From positions 1 through 23,276 of the forward strand of contig JASDWX010000042.1 in NCBI GenBank assembly GCA_041890515.1: 23,276 nt of DNA. The letters are read 5' to 3'. Shown here piece after piece: positions 15,702 through 23,276 of this stretch. The position numbers were made by a program, and so were the translations under genes. The notes beneath the pieces are model-generated. The model saw nothing but the letters and a program-made list of their open reading frames with translations. It was not told the DNA's origin and did no database searches. Numbering within the stretch: the first letter of the stretch is position 1; each line of letters starts with the position of its first letter. The stretch comes from Colwellia_A sp041890515 (GTDB lineage: Bacteria > Pseudomonadota > Gammaproteobacteria > Enterobacterales > Alteromonadaceae).

Positions 15702-17078
15702 ATGATCCACATAAATAAAAATAATCCAATTAATTTACTTGAAGATCCAGTAGCAGATACTATTAAGCGTATGACTATCCCTATGATCTATGGGATGGTT
15801 TTATTAATGACCTTTAATTTGGTTGATACCTTTTTTGTTGGCTTACTGGGAACGCAGCCGCTCGCAGCAATAAGTTTTACGTTTCCTATTACTTTCACTG
15901 TGATCAGTTTAACCATTGGTTTAGGTATTGGTACATCAGCGGTGATTGCAAAAGCCTTAGGGAAAGGCAACGATGAGTCTGCAAAAAATTCTGGTACTGC
16001 GGCTATATATTTAGCGGCGATTGTTGTTGGTCTTTTATCTTTTGCTGGTTATTTGTTTACGGATGAAATATTTCTCTTACTGGGTGCGAGTGAAGCTTTA
16101 TTACCTTTAATTCATGCATATATGGATATTTGGTTTATTGGTAGTATTTGTTTAATTGGACCAATGATCGGCAATGCTATTTTAAGAGCATCGGGTGATA
16201 CGAAAACACCCAGTATCATAATGGGTAGTGCGGGTTTAATTAATGCAATATTAGACCCTATATTTATTTTTGGTTTAGGGCCTATTCCCGCGATGGGAAT
16301 ACAAGGGGCTGCAATCGCAACGTTAATGTCTTGGGTTTTTGGATTATTACTTGTTTTATATATCGTGGGTGTAAGACGTCAATTGATTCATACCCAGCTT
16401 TTATCGTTGAAAACATTTATTGCTTCAAGCAAGGGGATTTTACATATTGGTTTACCTGCTGCAGGCGCTAACATGCTTACACCTATCGCTGCGGCGATTT
16501 TAACCGCGATTGTAGCAAGTTATGGTGATTCTGCTGTTGCTGCTTTTGGTGTTGGCTCACGTATTGAATCTATAGCATGTTTAGTTATTTTGGCTATGTC
16601 TATGACGCTTCCACCTTTTATCAGCCAAAACTTTGGTGCGGGTAACATGCATCGCGTTGAAAAAAGTTTTAAAGTATCAATAAAGTTTGTACTTATTTGG
16701 CAACTACTTATATATTTACTGCTCGTTTTAATTGCTCCTTTCATTGCTGATGTTTTCTCTAAAGAAAAAGCTGTGGCAGATATAATTGTGTTATTTATGT
16801 GGGTAATGCCATTAGGCTATGGATTGCAGGGCGTTATAATTTTAACTAATTCGTCCTTTAATGCTTTGCATAAACCTATGGTAGCACTAATGCTTAGCGT
16901 TATTCGCCTCTTTGTATGCTATGTACCATTAGCTTATTTAGGCAGTGTTTACTATGGTCTTGAAGGCTTCTTCATTGGTGGTGTTGTTGGGAACTTTATT
17001 ATGGCAATGATCTCTTACCGTTTATTTGATAAGCAATTCCCACACGAATTTGCTGAAGGCAAGGAAGTGTCATCATGA
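15702..17078 (+). CDS. MATE-family multidrug/Na+ (or H+) antiporter
   Basis: Inner-membrane exporter of the MATE family, which exports cationic drugs and metabolites in exchange for Na+ or H+. 458 residues with about 12 membrane helices in two halves. The N-terminal half has IPMIYGMVLLMTFNLVDTFFVGLLG, the usual first helix, and GIGTSAVIAKALG. LRASGDTKTPSIIMGSAGLINAILDPIFIF is a characteristic conserved block before the second half, which has AVAAFGVGSRIESIACLVILAMS and ISQNFGAGN. Its stop overlaps the uvrB start by ATGA, so the two are translationally coupled in one transcript. The ribosome site before ATG 15702 is weak. Confidence 0.9.
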   Translation: MIHINKNNPINLLEDPVADTIKRMTIPMIYGMVLLMTFNLVDTFFVGLLGTQPLAAISFTFPITFTVISLTIGLGIGTSAVIAKALGKGNDESAKNSGTAAIYLAAIVVGLLSFAGYLFTDEIFLLLGASEALLPLIHAYMDIWFIGSICLIGPMIGNAILRASGDTKTPSIIMGSAGLINAILDPIFIFGLGPIPAMGIQGAAIATLMSWVFGLLLVLYIVGVRRQLIHTQLLSLKTFIASSKGILHIGLPAAGANMLTPIAAAILTAIVASYGDSAVAAFGVGSRIESIACLVILAMSMTLPPFISQNFGAGNMHRVEKSFKVSIKFVLIWQLLIYLLLVLIAPFIADVFSKEKAVADIIVLFMWVMPLGYGLQGVIILTNSSFNALHKPMVALMLSVIRLFVCYVPLAYLGSVYYGLEGFFIGGVVGNFIMAMISYRLFDKQFPHEFAEGKEVSS

Positions 17079-19072
17079 AAACGATGGACTTGAAGTCAGA
17101 TTACACACCTAATGGCGATCAGCCTACCGCGATTAAACAATTACTTGACGGTCTTGAAAGCGGTTTAGCGCATCAAACTCTCCTTGGGGTAACAGGCTCA
17201 GGAAAGACCTTTACTATCGCTAATGTTGTCGCCACATTAAATCGTCCAACCATGATGATTGCACCCAATAAAACGCTTGCAGCGCAACTTTATAGTGAAA
17301 TGAAGGAGTTCTTTCCAAATAACGCTGTTGAATATTTTGTTTCTTATTATGATTATTATCAACCAGAAGCCTATGTTCCAACAACGGATACTTTTATAGA
17401 GAAAGATGCCTCTGTAAATGAGCATATTGAGCAAATGAGATTGTCTGCGACCAAAGCGCTGCTTGAACGCCGAGACGTTATTATAATCGCTTCTGTGTCT
17501 GCTATTTATGGTTTAGGTGATCCAGACTCCTACTTAAAAATGATGCTCCATATCAGTGTTGGCGATATCATTAATCAGCGAGATATATTACGTCGTTTGG
17601 CGGAATTACAGTACAAACGTAATGATGCCGCTTTTCAGCGAGCGACCTACCGAGTTCGTGGCGATGTTATTGATATATTTCCTGCCGAATCTGATCGTTT
17701 GGCGTTACGTATAGAGTTATTTGATGAAGAAATAGAACGTTTATCAATGTTTGATCCACTTACCGGACAAGTTGACCGAACGTTGGACCGAGTCACGGTA
17801 TACCCTAAAACGCATTATGCAACGCCAAGAGATAAAATATTATCAGCAATTGATAAAATAAAAATCGAATTAAAAGAACGTTCAACATTTTTAAAAGATA
17901 ATAACCGTTTAGTTGAAGAACAGCGTATTGTGCAACGTACGCAATTTGATATTGAAATGATGACAGAGTTGGGCTACTGCTCGGGCATTGAAAATTATTC
18001 TCGTTATTTATCAGGGCGCGAGGAAGGGGAGTCGCCACCGACTTTGTTTGATTATTTACCTGATGATGGTTTGTTAATTATTGATGAGTCTCATGTTACC
18101 GTACCTCAAATAGGGGCGATGTATAAAGGAGATCGCTCACGAAAAGAAAACCTAGTGAACTATGGTTTCCGCTTACCTTCAGCCCTTGATAATCGTCCAA
18201 TGAAATTTGATGAATTTGAAGCCTTGGCGCCTCAAACTATCTATGTATCAGCGACACCGAGTAATTACGAAATAGAGAAGTCTGGAGATGACATTGCTCA
18301 GCAAGTTGTTCGCCCAACGGGGTTACTTGATCCTATTATTGAAGTGCGCCCAGTTGAAACTCAAGTTGATGATTTATTGTCAGAAATTAGAAAGCGTGTC
18401 GCGATTCAATAGCTTGTTCTTGCGACCAAATTAACTAAACTCATGGCAGAAGACCTTTCTGATTACTTGGATGAACATAATGTAAAAGCTCGGTATTTAC
18501 ATTCAGATATAGATACCGTTGAGCGTGTAGAAATCATTCGAGATTTTCGCTTAGGTAAGTTTGATGTACTTGTTGGTATTAACTTATTACGTGAAGGTTT
18601 GGATATGCCTGAAGTTTCATTAGTTGCAATATTAGACGCTGATAAAGAAGGGTTTTTACGTTCTGAGCGCTCTCTTATTCAAACCATTGGCCGTGCAGCT
18701 CGTAATATTAATGGTCGAGCCATTTTATATGCCGCGAGAATAACGGGTTCAATGAAAAAAGCGATTGACGAAACTGATCGTCGTCGAGCGATGCAGCACC
18801 AATATAATCTAGATAATAATATTACGCCTAGAGGCGTGGTAAGCAAAATCAGTGATGCACTCCATAACGGGACGGTATCTTCTAGTAACACGCTATTAAA
18901 TGTGGCTGAACAAGCCGCAGATTATAAGATATTGTCAATAAAAGATATTGATGAAAAAATCAAGCAGCTTGAAAAAGAGATGTTAGCCCATGCTCAAAAT
19001 TTAGAGTTTGAACAAGCTGCTGATTTGCGAGATAAAGTTTCAAAACTAAGAGAACAACAATTATCCCGATAG
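17075..19072 (+). pseudogene. uvrB: uvrB, excinuclease ABC subunit B, interrupted by an in-frame TAG
   Basis: UvrB verifies DNA damage and recruits UvrC in nucleotide excision repair. The frame is 665 codons, full family length. It includes the Walker A GVTGSGKT, the beta-hairpin segment VSYYDYYQPEAYVP, DESHVTVPQIGAMY, YVSATPSNYEIEKSGDD, then, after the break, YLHSDIDTVERVEIIRDFR, GINLLREGLDMPEVSLVAILDADKEG, GRAARN and the C-terminal UVR motif HAQNLEFEQAADLRDKV. Codon 446 (18410-18412) is TAG in the same frame on both sides. E. coli has AINERVLVTTLTKRMAED here, whereas this sequence reads AIQ-stop-LVLATKLTKL then MAED. Besides the stop, several near-invariant residues of helicase motif IV differ within 13 codons, while flanks are normal. 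The gene is either truly inactivated (ending after helicase motif III) or the assembly has a local error. Confidence 0.85.
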
Positions 19073-19084
19073 TTACTACACCGA

Positions 19085-19297
19085 TCATTTAAGCTCAAAC
19101 ATCGTATATTGACTAATGATGTTTGATACGGACTCACAATTACAATGTGCCAAGTGGCTAATGTCATTGATTATCTTATCTTGAATATCTACAGGGAACA
19201 GCATTAACTGCTCAAGATAAAGGTGTGCTTGAACTTCGTTATTACTATTAACGAATTCCATCAGTCGACTTGCATGGTTTCTCCAAATAATACTCAT
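19085..19297 (-). CDS. Small protein of unknown function
   Basis: A 70-residue, mildly acidic, soluble protein (begins MSIIWRNHASRLMEF) with amphipathic helical stretches and no membrane segment. A GGGGT sequence lies about 9 bases before the ATG. Codon choice and composition look protein-like. It ends 12 bases from the convergent uvrB stop and lies downstream of the response regulator on the same strand after about 205 bases. It has two nearby cysteines (HCNCES) and a central LEQLMLFPVDIQDKIIND segment. I do not recognise the family. Confidence 0.55.
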   Translation of the reverse strand: MSIIWRNHASRLMEFVNSNNEVQAHLYLEQLMLFPVDIQDKIINDISHLAHCNCESVSNIISQYTMFELK

Positions 19298-19502
19298 ATT
19301 TACTACCCCGAAACTTAATTAATCCCATTCTCCTCATCCTTAAGGCTTGTTTAATTTTGATTTAACACAAAATTTATTGTGACTCAAATCAATTAAACAT
19401 AAATTAAGTTTAGATCATCTCAATATAATGGTTATATGTTTTAGGAATTAAAACCGGTTACTTGAAACCTTGTTACATAAGTAAATTGTACTTTTGTGCT
19501 AA

Positions 19503-20870
19503 CTATGTGATGTTTGACGATATTTGAAATTTTTCCAAACGGTATAAAAATGCCTTATAGGGTAAATTTAAATACTTTGCGGCTTTCGTTTTGTTACCTT
19601 GGTTGATTTTTAATGCTTTAGATAAGCAATATCGTTCAAATTTTTCCCAATTAAAGCCAGAAGTAGGCATTTGAAAAGGAGGGAGTCCATTCTCATTTTG
19701 TTCATTAATCACGTTAGGGAAAATGTGTTGAGTCAACTCTTCTTCATCGTCAAGTAATACGTAACGTTCGATACGATTAGATAATTCACGAACATTTCCA
19801 GGCCAGTGATATTCAAGTAATAAACGGTAACATTCAGGTGATAATTTTTTAGGTTCACTTTGATACTGTTTTGTATGTAACTGAATAAAATGATCCGCCA
19901 ACATGGCAATATCTTCTTGTCGCTCGCGTAATGCCGGAATTTTAATTGGAACAACATTTAATCGATAGAATAAATCTTCTCGGAAATTGCCATTTTCAAC
20001 TTCCTTAACTAAATTTCTATGCGTCGCAGCGATAACTCTGACATCAAGTTTTATTTCGTCATTACTGCCCAGTTTTGTGATTGTACTTTCTTGAAGGAAA
20101 CGCAATAAATGCGATTGTAATGATGGTGACAATTCACCTATTTCATCAAGAAAAATAGTGCCATGATTTGCGGCTTCAAAGCGGCCAGTTTTACTTGAGT
20201 TAGCCCCCGTATATGCGCCTTTTTCTGCTCCAAAGAGTTCTGCTTCGGCTATTGATTCGGCAATTGCACCACAGTTAATTGCTACAAATTTTTCATGAGA
20301 TCTGTTTGAATTGTCATGTAAAGCTCTCGCGGCAAGCTCTTTACCTGTTCCACTTTCACCCAAGATAAGTACGGTAGCATTCGTTGCTGAAATTTTACTT
20401 ATACGCTGATACACTTTCTGCATGCAGGGCGCTTTACCCACTAAACTTACCAGTTGATTTTGCTCACTGAGTTGAGCGCTAAGGGCTTTGTTTTGTCCAC
20501 GCAGCTGAAACGCTTTATAGGCTTTATTGATCGTTAATATCAATTCTTGACGTTTAAATGGTTTTGGTAAATAGTCATCAGCACCTTGTTGTAATGCTTT
20601 TACTGCATGATTTATTGTGCCATATGCTGTCGCGATGATAAACCCAATTTCTGCTTGGTTTCTACGTACATAGTTTAATAAATCTAAGCCAGATAGCGCG
20701 CCAAGTTTCCAATCAGAAAAAATAACATCATAAGCATTGCATTTTATTTTCAGAATCGCATCTTCAACACAATCAGCACTCATAACCTGAAAACCACTGG
20801 CGAGTAAAATATCGCAAATTAATTCGCGTTGGTCATGTTCGTCTTCAACAACTAGTATATTCATGATCAT
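19503..20870 (-). CDS. Sigma-54-dependent response regulator (NtrC family)
   Basis: A 455-residue activator with three domains. The receiver (about 3-118) has acidic residues near the N-terminus, phosphoacceptor Asp53 in VIFSDWKLG, Thr81 and Lys103 in LPKPF. The AAA+ domain (about 143-370) has Walker A GESGTGKE (171-178), the sigma-54-contact loop GAYTGA (218-223, Tyr replacing the usual Phe), Walker B TIFLDEIGE and the arginine-finger segment FREDLFYRLNVV. The C-terminal Fis-type helix-turn-helix is GNKTKAAKYLNLPYKAFLYR. It should use ATP hydrolysis to open sigma-54 promoters when phosphorylated. ATG 20870 lies 1 base after the kinase stop, and ATG 20864 (MNILVV) is an equally good start. 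An AGGA site precedes both. The likely target is the divergent gene at 22649. Confidence 0.93.
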   Translation of the reverse strand: MIMNILVVEDEHDQRELICDILLASGFQVMSADCVEDAILKIKCNAYDVIFSDWKLGALSGLDLLNYVRRNQAEIGFIIATAYGTINHAVKALQQGADDYLPKPFKRQELILTINKAYKAFQLRGQNKALSAQLSEQNQLVSLVGKAPCMQKVYQRISKISATNATVLILGESGTGKELAARALHDNSNRSHEKFVAINCGAIAESIAEAELFGAEKGAYTGANSSKTGRFEAANHGTIFLDEIGELSPSLQSHLLRFLQESTITKLGSNDEIKLDVRVIAATHRNLVKEVENGNFREDLFYRLNVVPIKIPALRERQEDIAMLADHFIQLHTKQYQSEPKKLSPECYRLLLEYHWPGNVRELSNRIERYVLLDDEEELTQHIFPNVINEQNENGLPPFQMPTSGFNWEKFERYCLSKALKINQGNKTKAAKYLNLPYKAFLYRLEKFQISSNIT

Positions 20871-20871
20871 G

Positions 20872-22332
20872 CTATCCTGTTTTTGTGATGCGTAAAATAT
20901 TAAAGTCGGCCTGAGCTAAACAGCCAACTATTTCTCCATTATTTAAATATTGATTTTTTAAGAAAATATTACCATTGTAATGCAATGAAATAATGCGTTT
21001 AGCGATATAAAGCCCCATGCCCGCACCTTCTGGTTTTGTAGAAATATGAGGTTGAAATAAACTATTTTCAATTTTGCTTTCTAAACCTTTGCCCTGGTCA
21101 AAGACTTCAATAGTTAGTTGCTTATCTGGATGAGCGCGATTACTATTACTCTCACATGAATTAATAATCATTGTATGAAGTATGCTTCTTATTTCTGACT
21201 CTGCACCCATAATGGACAATTCAGGAGCAATATCCACTTCAAATATTTAAGGCATTATCTGGCAAGATTTATACTCAAGCATTATGTCTTGAACAACAGG
21301 GAGTATTGGAATGTTATCATCACGATTTAGCCCACTTGTCGTAAGTTCAAGCAACGCTTTAATGTTTCTATCAATATGAATAATTTTATTCTGAATCGTT
21401 TTAATTAATTTAGCTCGATATTCAGGCGTTAAATCGTTGTCATTTAATTGTTCAATAGATAAACCTATTGTATGAATAGGGTTTCTTAATGAATGTGCTA
21501 AACCTCTACTCACTTCGCCTAATTCAGCTAGGTGCTTAATTTCATTGTGCTGCTGCTCTGCTTGCGTTAGATGATCTAGCCGTTTTACCATGTCGTTAAA
21601 ATGCTTAATAGTATTACGCATTTCTTGGATACCTTGTTCAGCGACATGATGTTTATAATCACCGTTGGCTAATTTTCTAAAACCCGCAGAAAGTAGTGCT
21701 AACGGCTTATTAAATTGTGTACTTAACCAGTATGCAGCTATTAAGGCGGTGATGCCGCAAAGTATCAATACCCATTGGATATTTTGAAGTAACTGTTTAG
21801 TTTTTCTTTGAGGAGAAAGACCCTTTACCCATTGATGGCTAACCATCTCAGGGGAGTGAACAATGACATTATGTTCTTGAGTAATAATATCAGATGATAA
21901 GGCATCCTTTTTCTGATAGATGCGATCTACAATTGTTTTTATTTCTTTTTTTACAAGGTGTAAGTTTTCTTCTTCAATATTTATTTTAATGGGCTTTATT
22001 TCTTTTGGTTTAGCGATATTATCTTGATTAATAATTGCGGGAGCGGGTTTATTGAAAATAATTTTTCTATTGCCAACTGCATCTTCGGTGATCACTGTAA
22101 TCCCATCAACAGTTATATTTTCAGAAATCAATTTTACTTTTGCCATGCTTTCCGTGTCTTTATTTAATTATTCAAATGCTAACTCAAAAACTTGTTCACT
22201 AAGATTTCGAGCTTGAACATTAACTTCTTGACCGAGGTTTTGTTCAATCCAATAAACAAGAAATAGTTGAGTAATGGTGAGAAGAATGATCAAGCTACCG
22301 ATCAGAGCAAATAAGTAACTGCGTAATGACAT
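20872..22332 (-). pseudogene. Sensor histidine kinase with two in-frame TAA codons
   Basis: One continuous frame of 486 codons, interrupted at codon 55 (22170-22168) and codon 362 (21249-21247), both TAA. Block one (from ATG 22332, MSLRSYLFALIG) holds the first membrane helix. Block two holds the periplasmic sensor region, a second membrane helix (about WVLILCGITALIAAYWL), a HAMP-like linker, and the H-box LGEVSRGLAHSLRNPIHTIG with the phosphoacceptor His. Block three holds the ATPase domain: N-box ILHTMIINSCES, G1 DQGKGL, and G2 GAGMGLYIAKRIIS. All three blocks are in the same frame and in the right order, so the stops are nonsense substitutions (CAA to TAA would suffice), not frameshifts. 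It abuts the regulator gene. As sequenced it cannot make a full-length kinase without readthrough. Expression as separate pieces is possible but unlikely. Confidence 0.82.
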
Positions 22333-22464
22333 AGTTGTCCAGAGGTGAGTGAATAATGGTATGAATACAATCAAGTATAATGCCAATTGATTAGAAATAT
22401 AAATAGCCAACAAAACATAAACTTATAAAAAGCTATTACGTATTGCAGTCTAATCAGAAAATAA

Positions 22465-22503
22465 AGTCCTGATATCGGGAGATCTAAGTCCTCATATAAG
22501 GGG
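22465..22503. promoter_or_regulatory. Pair of direct repeats, candidate activator-binding sites
   Basis: AGTCCTGATATCGGGAG (22465-22481) and AGTCCTCATATAAGGGG (22487-22503) agree at 13 of 17 positions. They start 22 bases apart, about two helical turns. Each has a near-dyad core CCTNATATNRGG. They lie about 65-100 bases upstream of the -24 element, the normal place for enhancer sites of NtrC-type activators such as the one encoded next door. Confidence 0.55.
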
Positions 22504-22565
22504 GTTACCCAAATGTTAATTTTAAATTATTTAGTATTTATCTGTTTTATAGATGTTTTTTTTGT

Positions 22566-22581
22566 TGGTATAAAAATCGCA
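22566..22581 (+). promoter_or_regulatory. Sigma-54-type -24/-12 promoter
   Basis: TGGTATAAAAATCGCA has the invariant GG and GC with the exact 10-base spacing of the sigma-54 consensus TGGCAYR-N4-TTGCW, with mismatches only at C4 and T13. Transcription would start near 22592, giving a leader of about 57 bases before ATG 22649. Confidence 0.55.
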
Positions 22582-22648
22582 ATGTACAGTGCAGAGCGTG
22601 AAGTAAATAACTTCAACGCACATTACATAAAATTGATAGGAAACCCTT

Positions 22649-23276
22649 ATGAAATTATTTAATAAAACGGTAATTGCCTTAACACTTTCATTATTAGGCG
22701 CTGCGTGCAGCGTTTCAGCATTAGCGATGATAACAGATAATGCGCTACGTGAAGAAGTTGAAATAAAAGTTGTTGAGAGTGCAAATGACAGCATGAATAT
22801 TTTTGTAAGCGTAGATGGAGAAGTAACAACTAAGGATGTTTCCTCATCGGTGATGAATAATCCAGAAGCGTTAAGAGAACTCCTTGTCGATGTACCAGAT
22901 AATATCCGTGAAAAACTGATCGAAAGTTTAACAAGTCAAAATATTCATCATGATAATTATAACGTGGTCATCGATGGCGACGGTGATATTCATCAAGAAT
23001 TACATTGGCTCTCTAAAAGTGATAATGAAGTTGATCACAGTATTGAAGTGATTTTAGATAATAGTGACAGTAAAGTGATTGTTATGGAATTTGATGAAAA
23101 CGATTTAAAGGGGAACATTGCTCAAAAGATTATAAAGCAGAAGATACACACAACAGGGAAACCTTCTCATGAGAGAAGCGTACAGGTTATTCATCAAGGT
23201 AATATGAGCGCAGAAACTATTATGCGCATGATAAAGCATAGTAATTTCACTGCAGATGATTTAAATGAAATACAAC
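22649..23276 (+). CDS. Secreted protein of unknown function, cut by window end
   Basis: ATG 22649 follows a TAGGAAA ribosome site and opens a frame that runs off the window with at least 209 codons. The N-terminus is a signal peptide (MKLFNKTVIALTLSLLGAAC...SVSALA) with a probable signal peptidase I site after ALA. GAAC at 17-20 is a poor lipobox. The mature part is acidic and rich in Asp, Glu, Asn and Ser, with repeated short beta-like segments (NIFVSVDGEV, NVVIDGDGDIHQELHWL, IEVILDNSDSKVIVMEFD). I do not recognise a family. It is divergent from the kinase-regulator genes and carries the sigma-54-type promoter, so it is the best candidate for their target. Confidence 0.75.
   Translation, partial: MKLFNKTVIALTLSLLGAACSVSALAMITDNALREEVEIKVVESANDSMNIFVSVDGEVTTKDVSSSVMNNPEALRELLVDVPDNIREKLIESLTSQNIHHDNYNVVIDGDGDIHQELHWLSKSDNEVDHSIEVILDNSDSKVIVMEFDENDLKGNIAQKIIKQKIHTTGKPSHERSVQVIHQGNMSAETIMRMIKHSNFTADDLNEIQ

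Noticed and set aside
19378..19393. CRP-binding site
   Set aside because: The left half TGTGA is perfect but the right half is TCAAT; not enough to list as a feature.
17075..22332. Stop-codon reassignment (TAA/TAG read as Gln) to explain the interrupted uvrB and kinase genes
   Set aside because: TAA and TAG end many intact genes in the same window at the expected family C-termini (for example carA TAG, greA TAA, carB TAA), so they are true stops here.
22531..22794. An 87-codon minus-strand open frame between the kinase and the secreted protein
   Set aside because: It overlaps the signal-peptide gene and its regulatory region on the opposite strand, and its sequence looks like an antisense shadow.

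Overview
The window looks like a chromosomal segment of an AT-rich marine gammaproteobacterium of the Colwellia/Thalassotalea kind (Alteromonadales). This is an inference from low GC, from the proteobacterial order dapB-carA-carB-greA, and from close similarity of FklB, CarA, CarB, GreA and UvrB to the known gammaproteobacterial proteins. A run of exactly 100 Ns inside a tRNA array shows this is a scaffolded assembly.

Layout. 1-3090 (+): an M48-type zinc protease lipoprotein, a membrane-anchored LytTR regulator, a CPBP intramembrane protease, and a frameshifted small PspB-like protein. 3157-4735 (-): a relic of a periplasmic solute-binding protein with several frameshifts, and a second small decayed reading frame upstream of a clean terminator. 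4738-6057 (-): an NhaC-type Na+/H+ antiporter. 6279-13504 (+): the housekeeping core, with fklB, an NTF2-like protein, dapB, carA, carB and greA. DapB acts in lysine/diaminopimelate synthesis, and CarAB makes carbamoyl phosphate for arginine and pyrimidines. The gaps before carA and greA hold strong inverted repeats. 13690-14559 (+): a 3-hydroxyisobutyrate-dehydrogenase-like enzyme.

14604-15128 (-): a tandem tRNA-Asn(GTT) array with a strong promoter and terminator. Its last copy is a degenerate tRNA with its own degenerate terminator. 15317-15347 holds a perfect inverted repeat carrying a pair of DnaA-box-like sequences. 15702-19072 (+): a MATE exporter overlapping uvrB, which is interrupted by an in-frame amber codon. 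19085-22332 (-): a small unknown protein, a sigma-54-dependent response regulator, and its sensor kinase, whose frame carries two in-frame TAA codons. 22649-end (+): a divergent secreted protein cut by the window edge. It is preceded by a sigma-54-type -24/-12 element and two direct repeats spaced by two helical turns, which look like activator sites.

The most notable themes are (a) the concentration of broken genes (PspB-like, solute-binding protein, small ORF, tRNA-Asn copy, uvrB, histidine kinase) beside intact housekeeping genes, and (b) a probable self-contained sigma-54 signalling module at the right end with a visible target promoter. No CRISPR array, prophage, insertion sequence or obvious defence system was seen.
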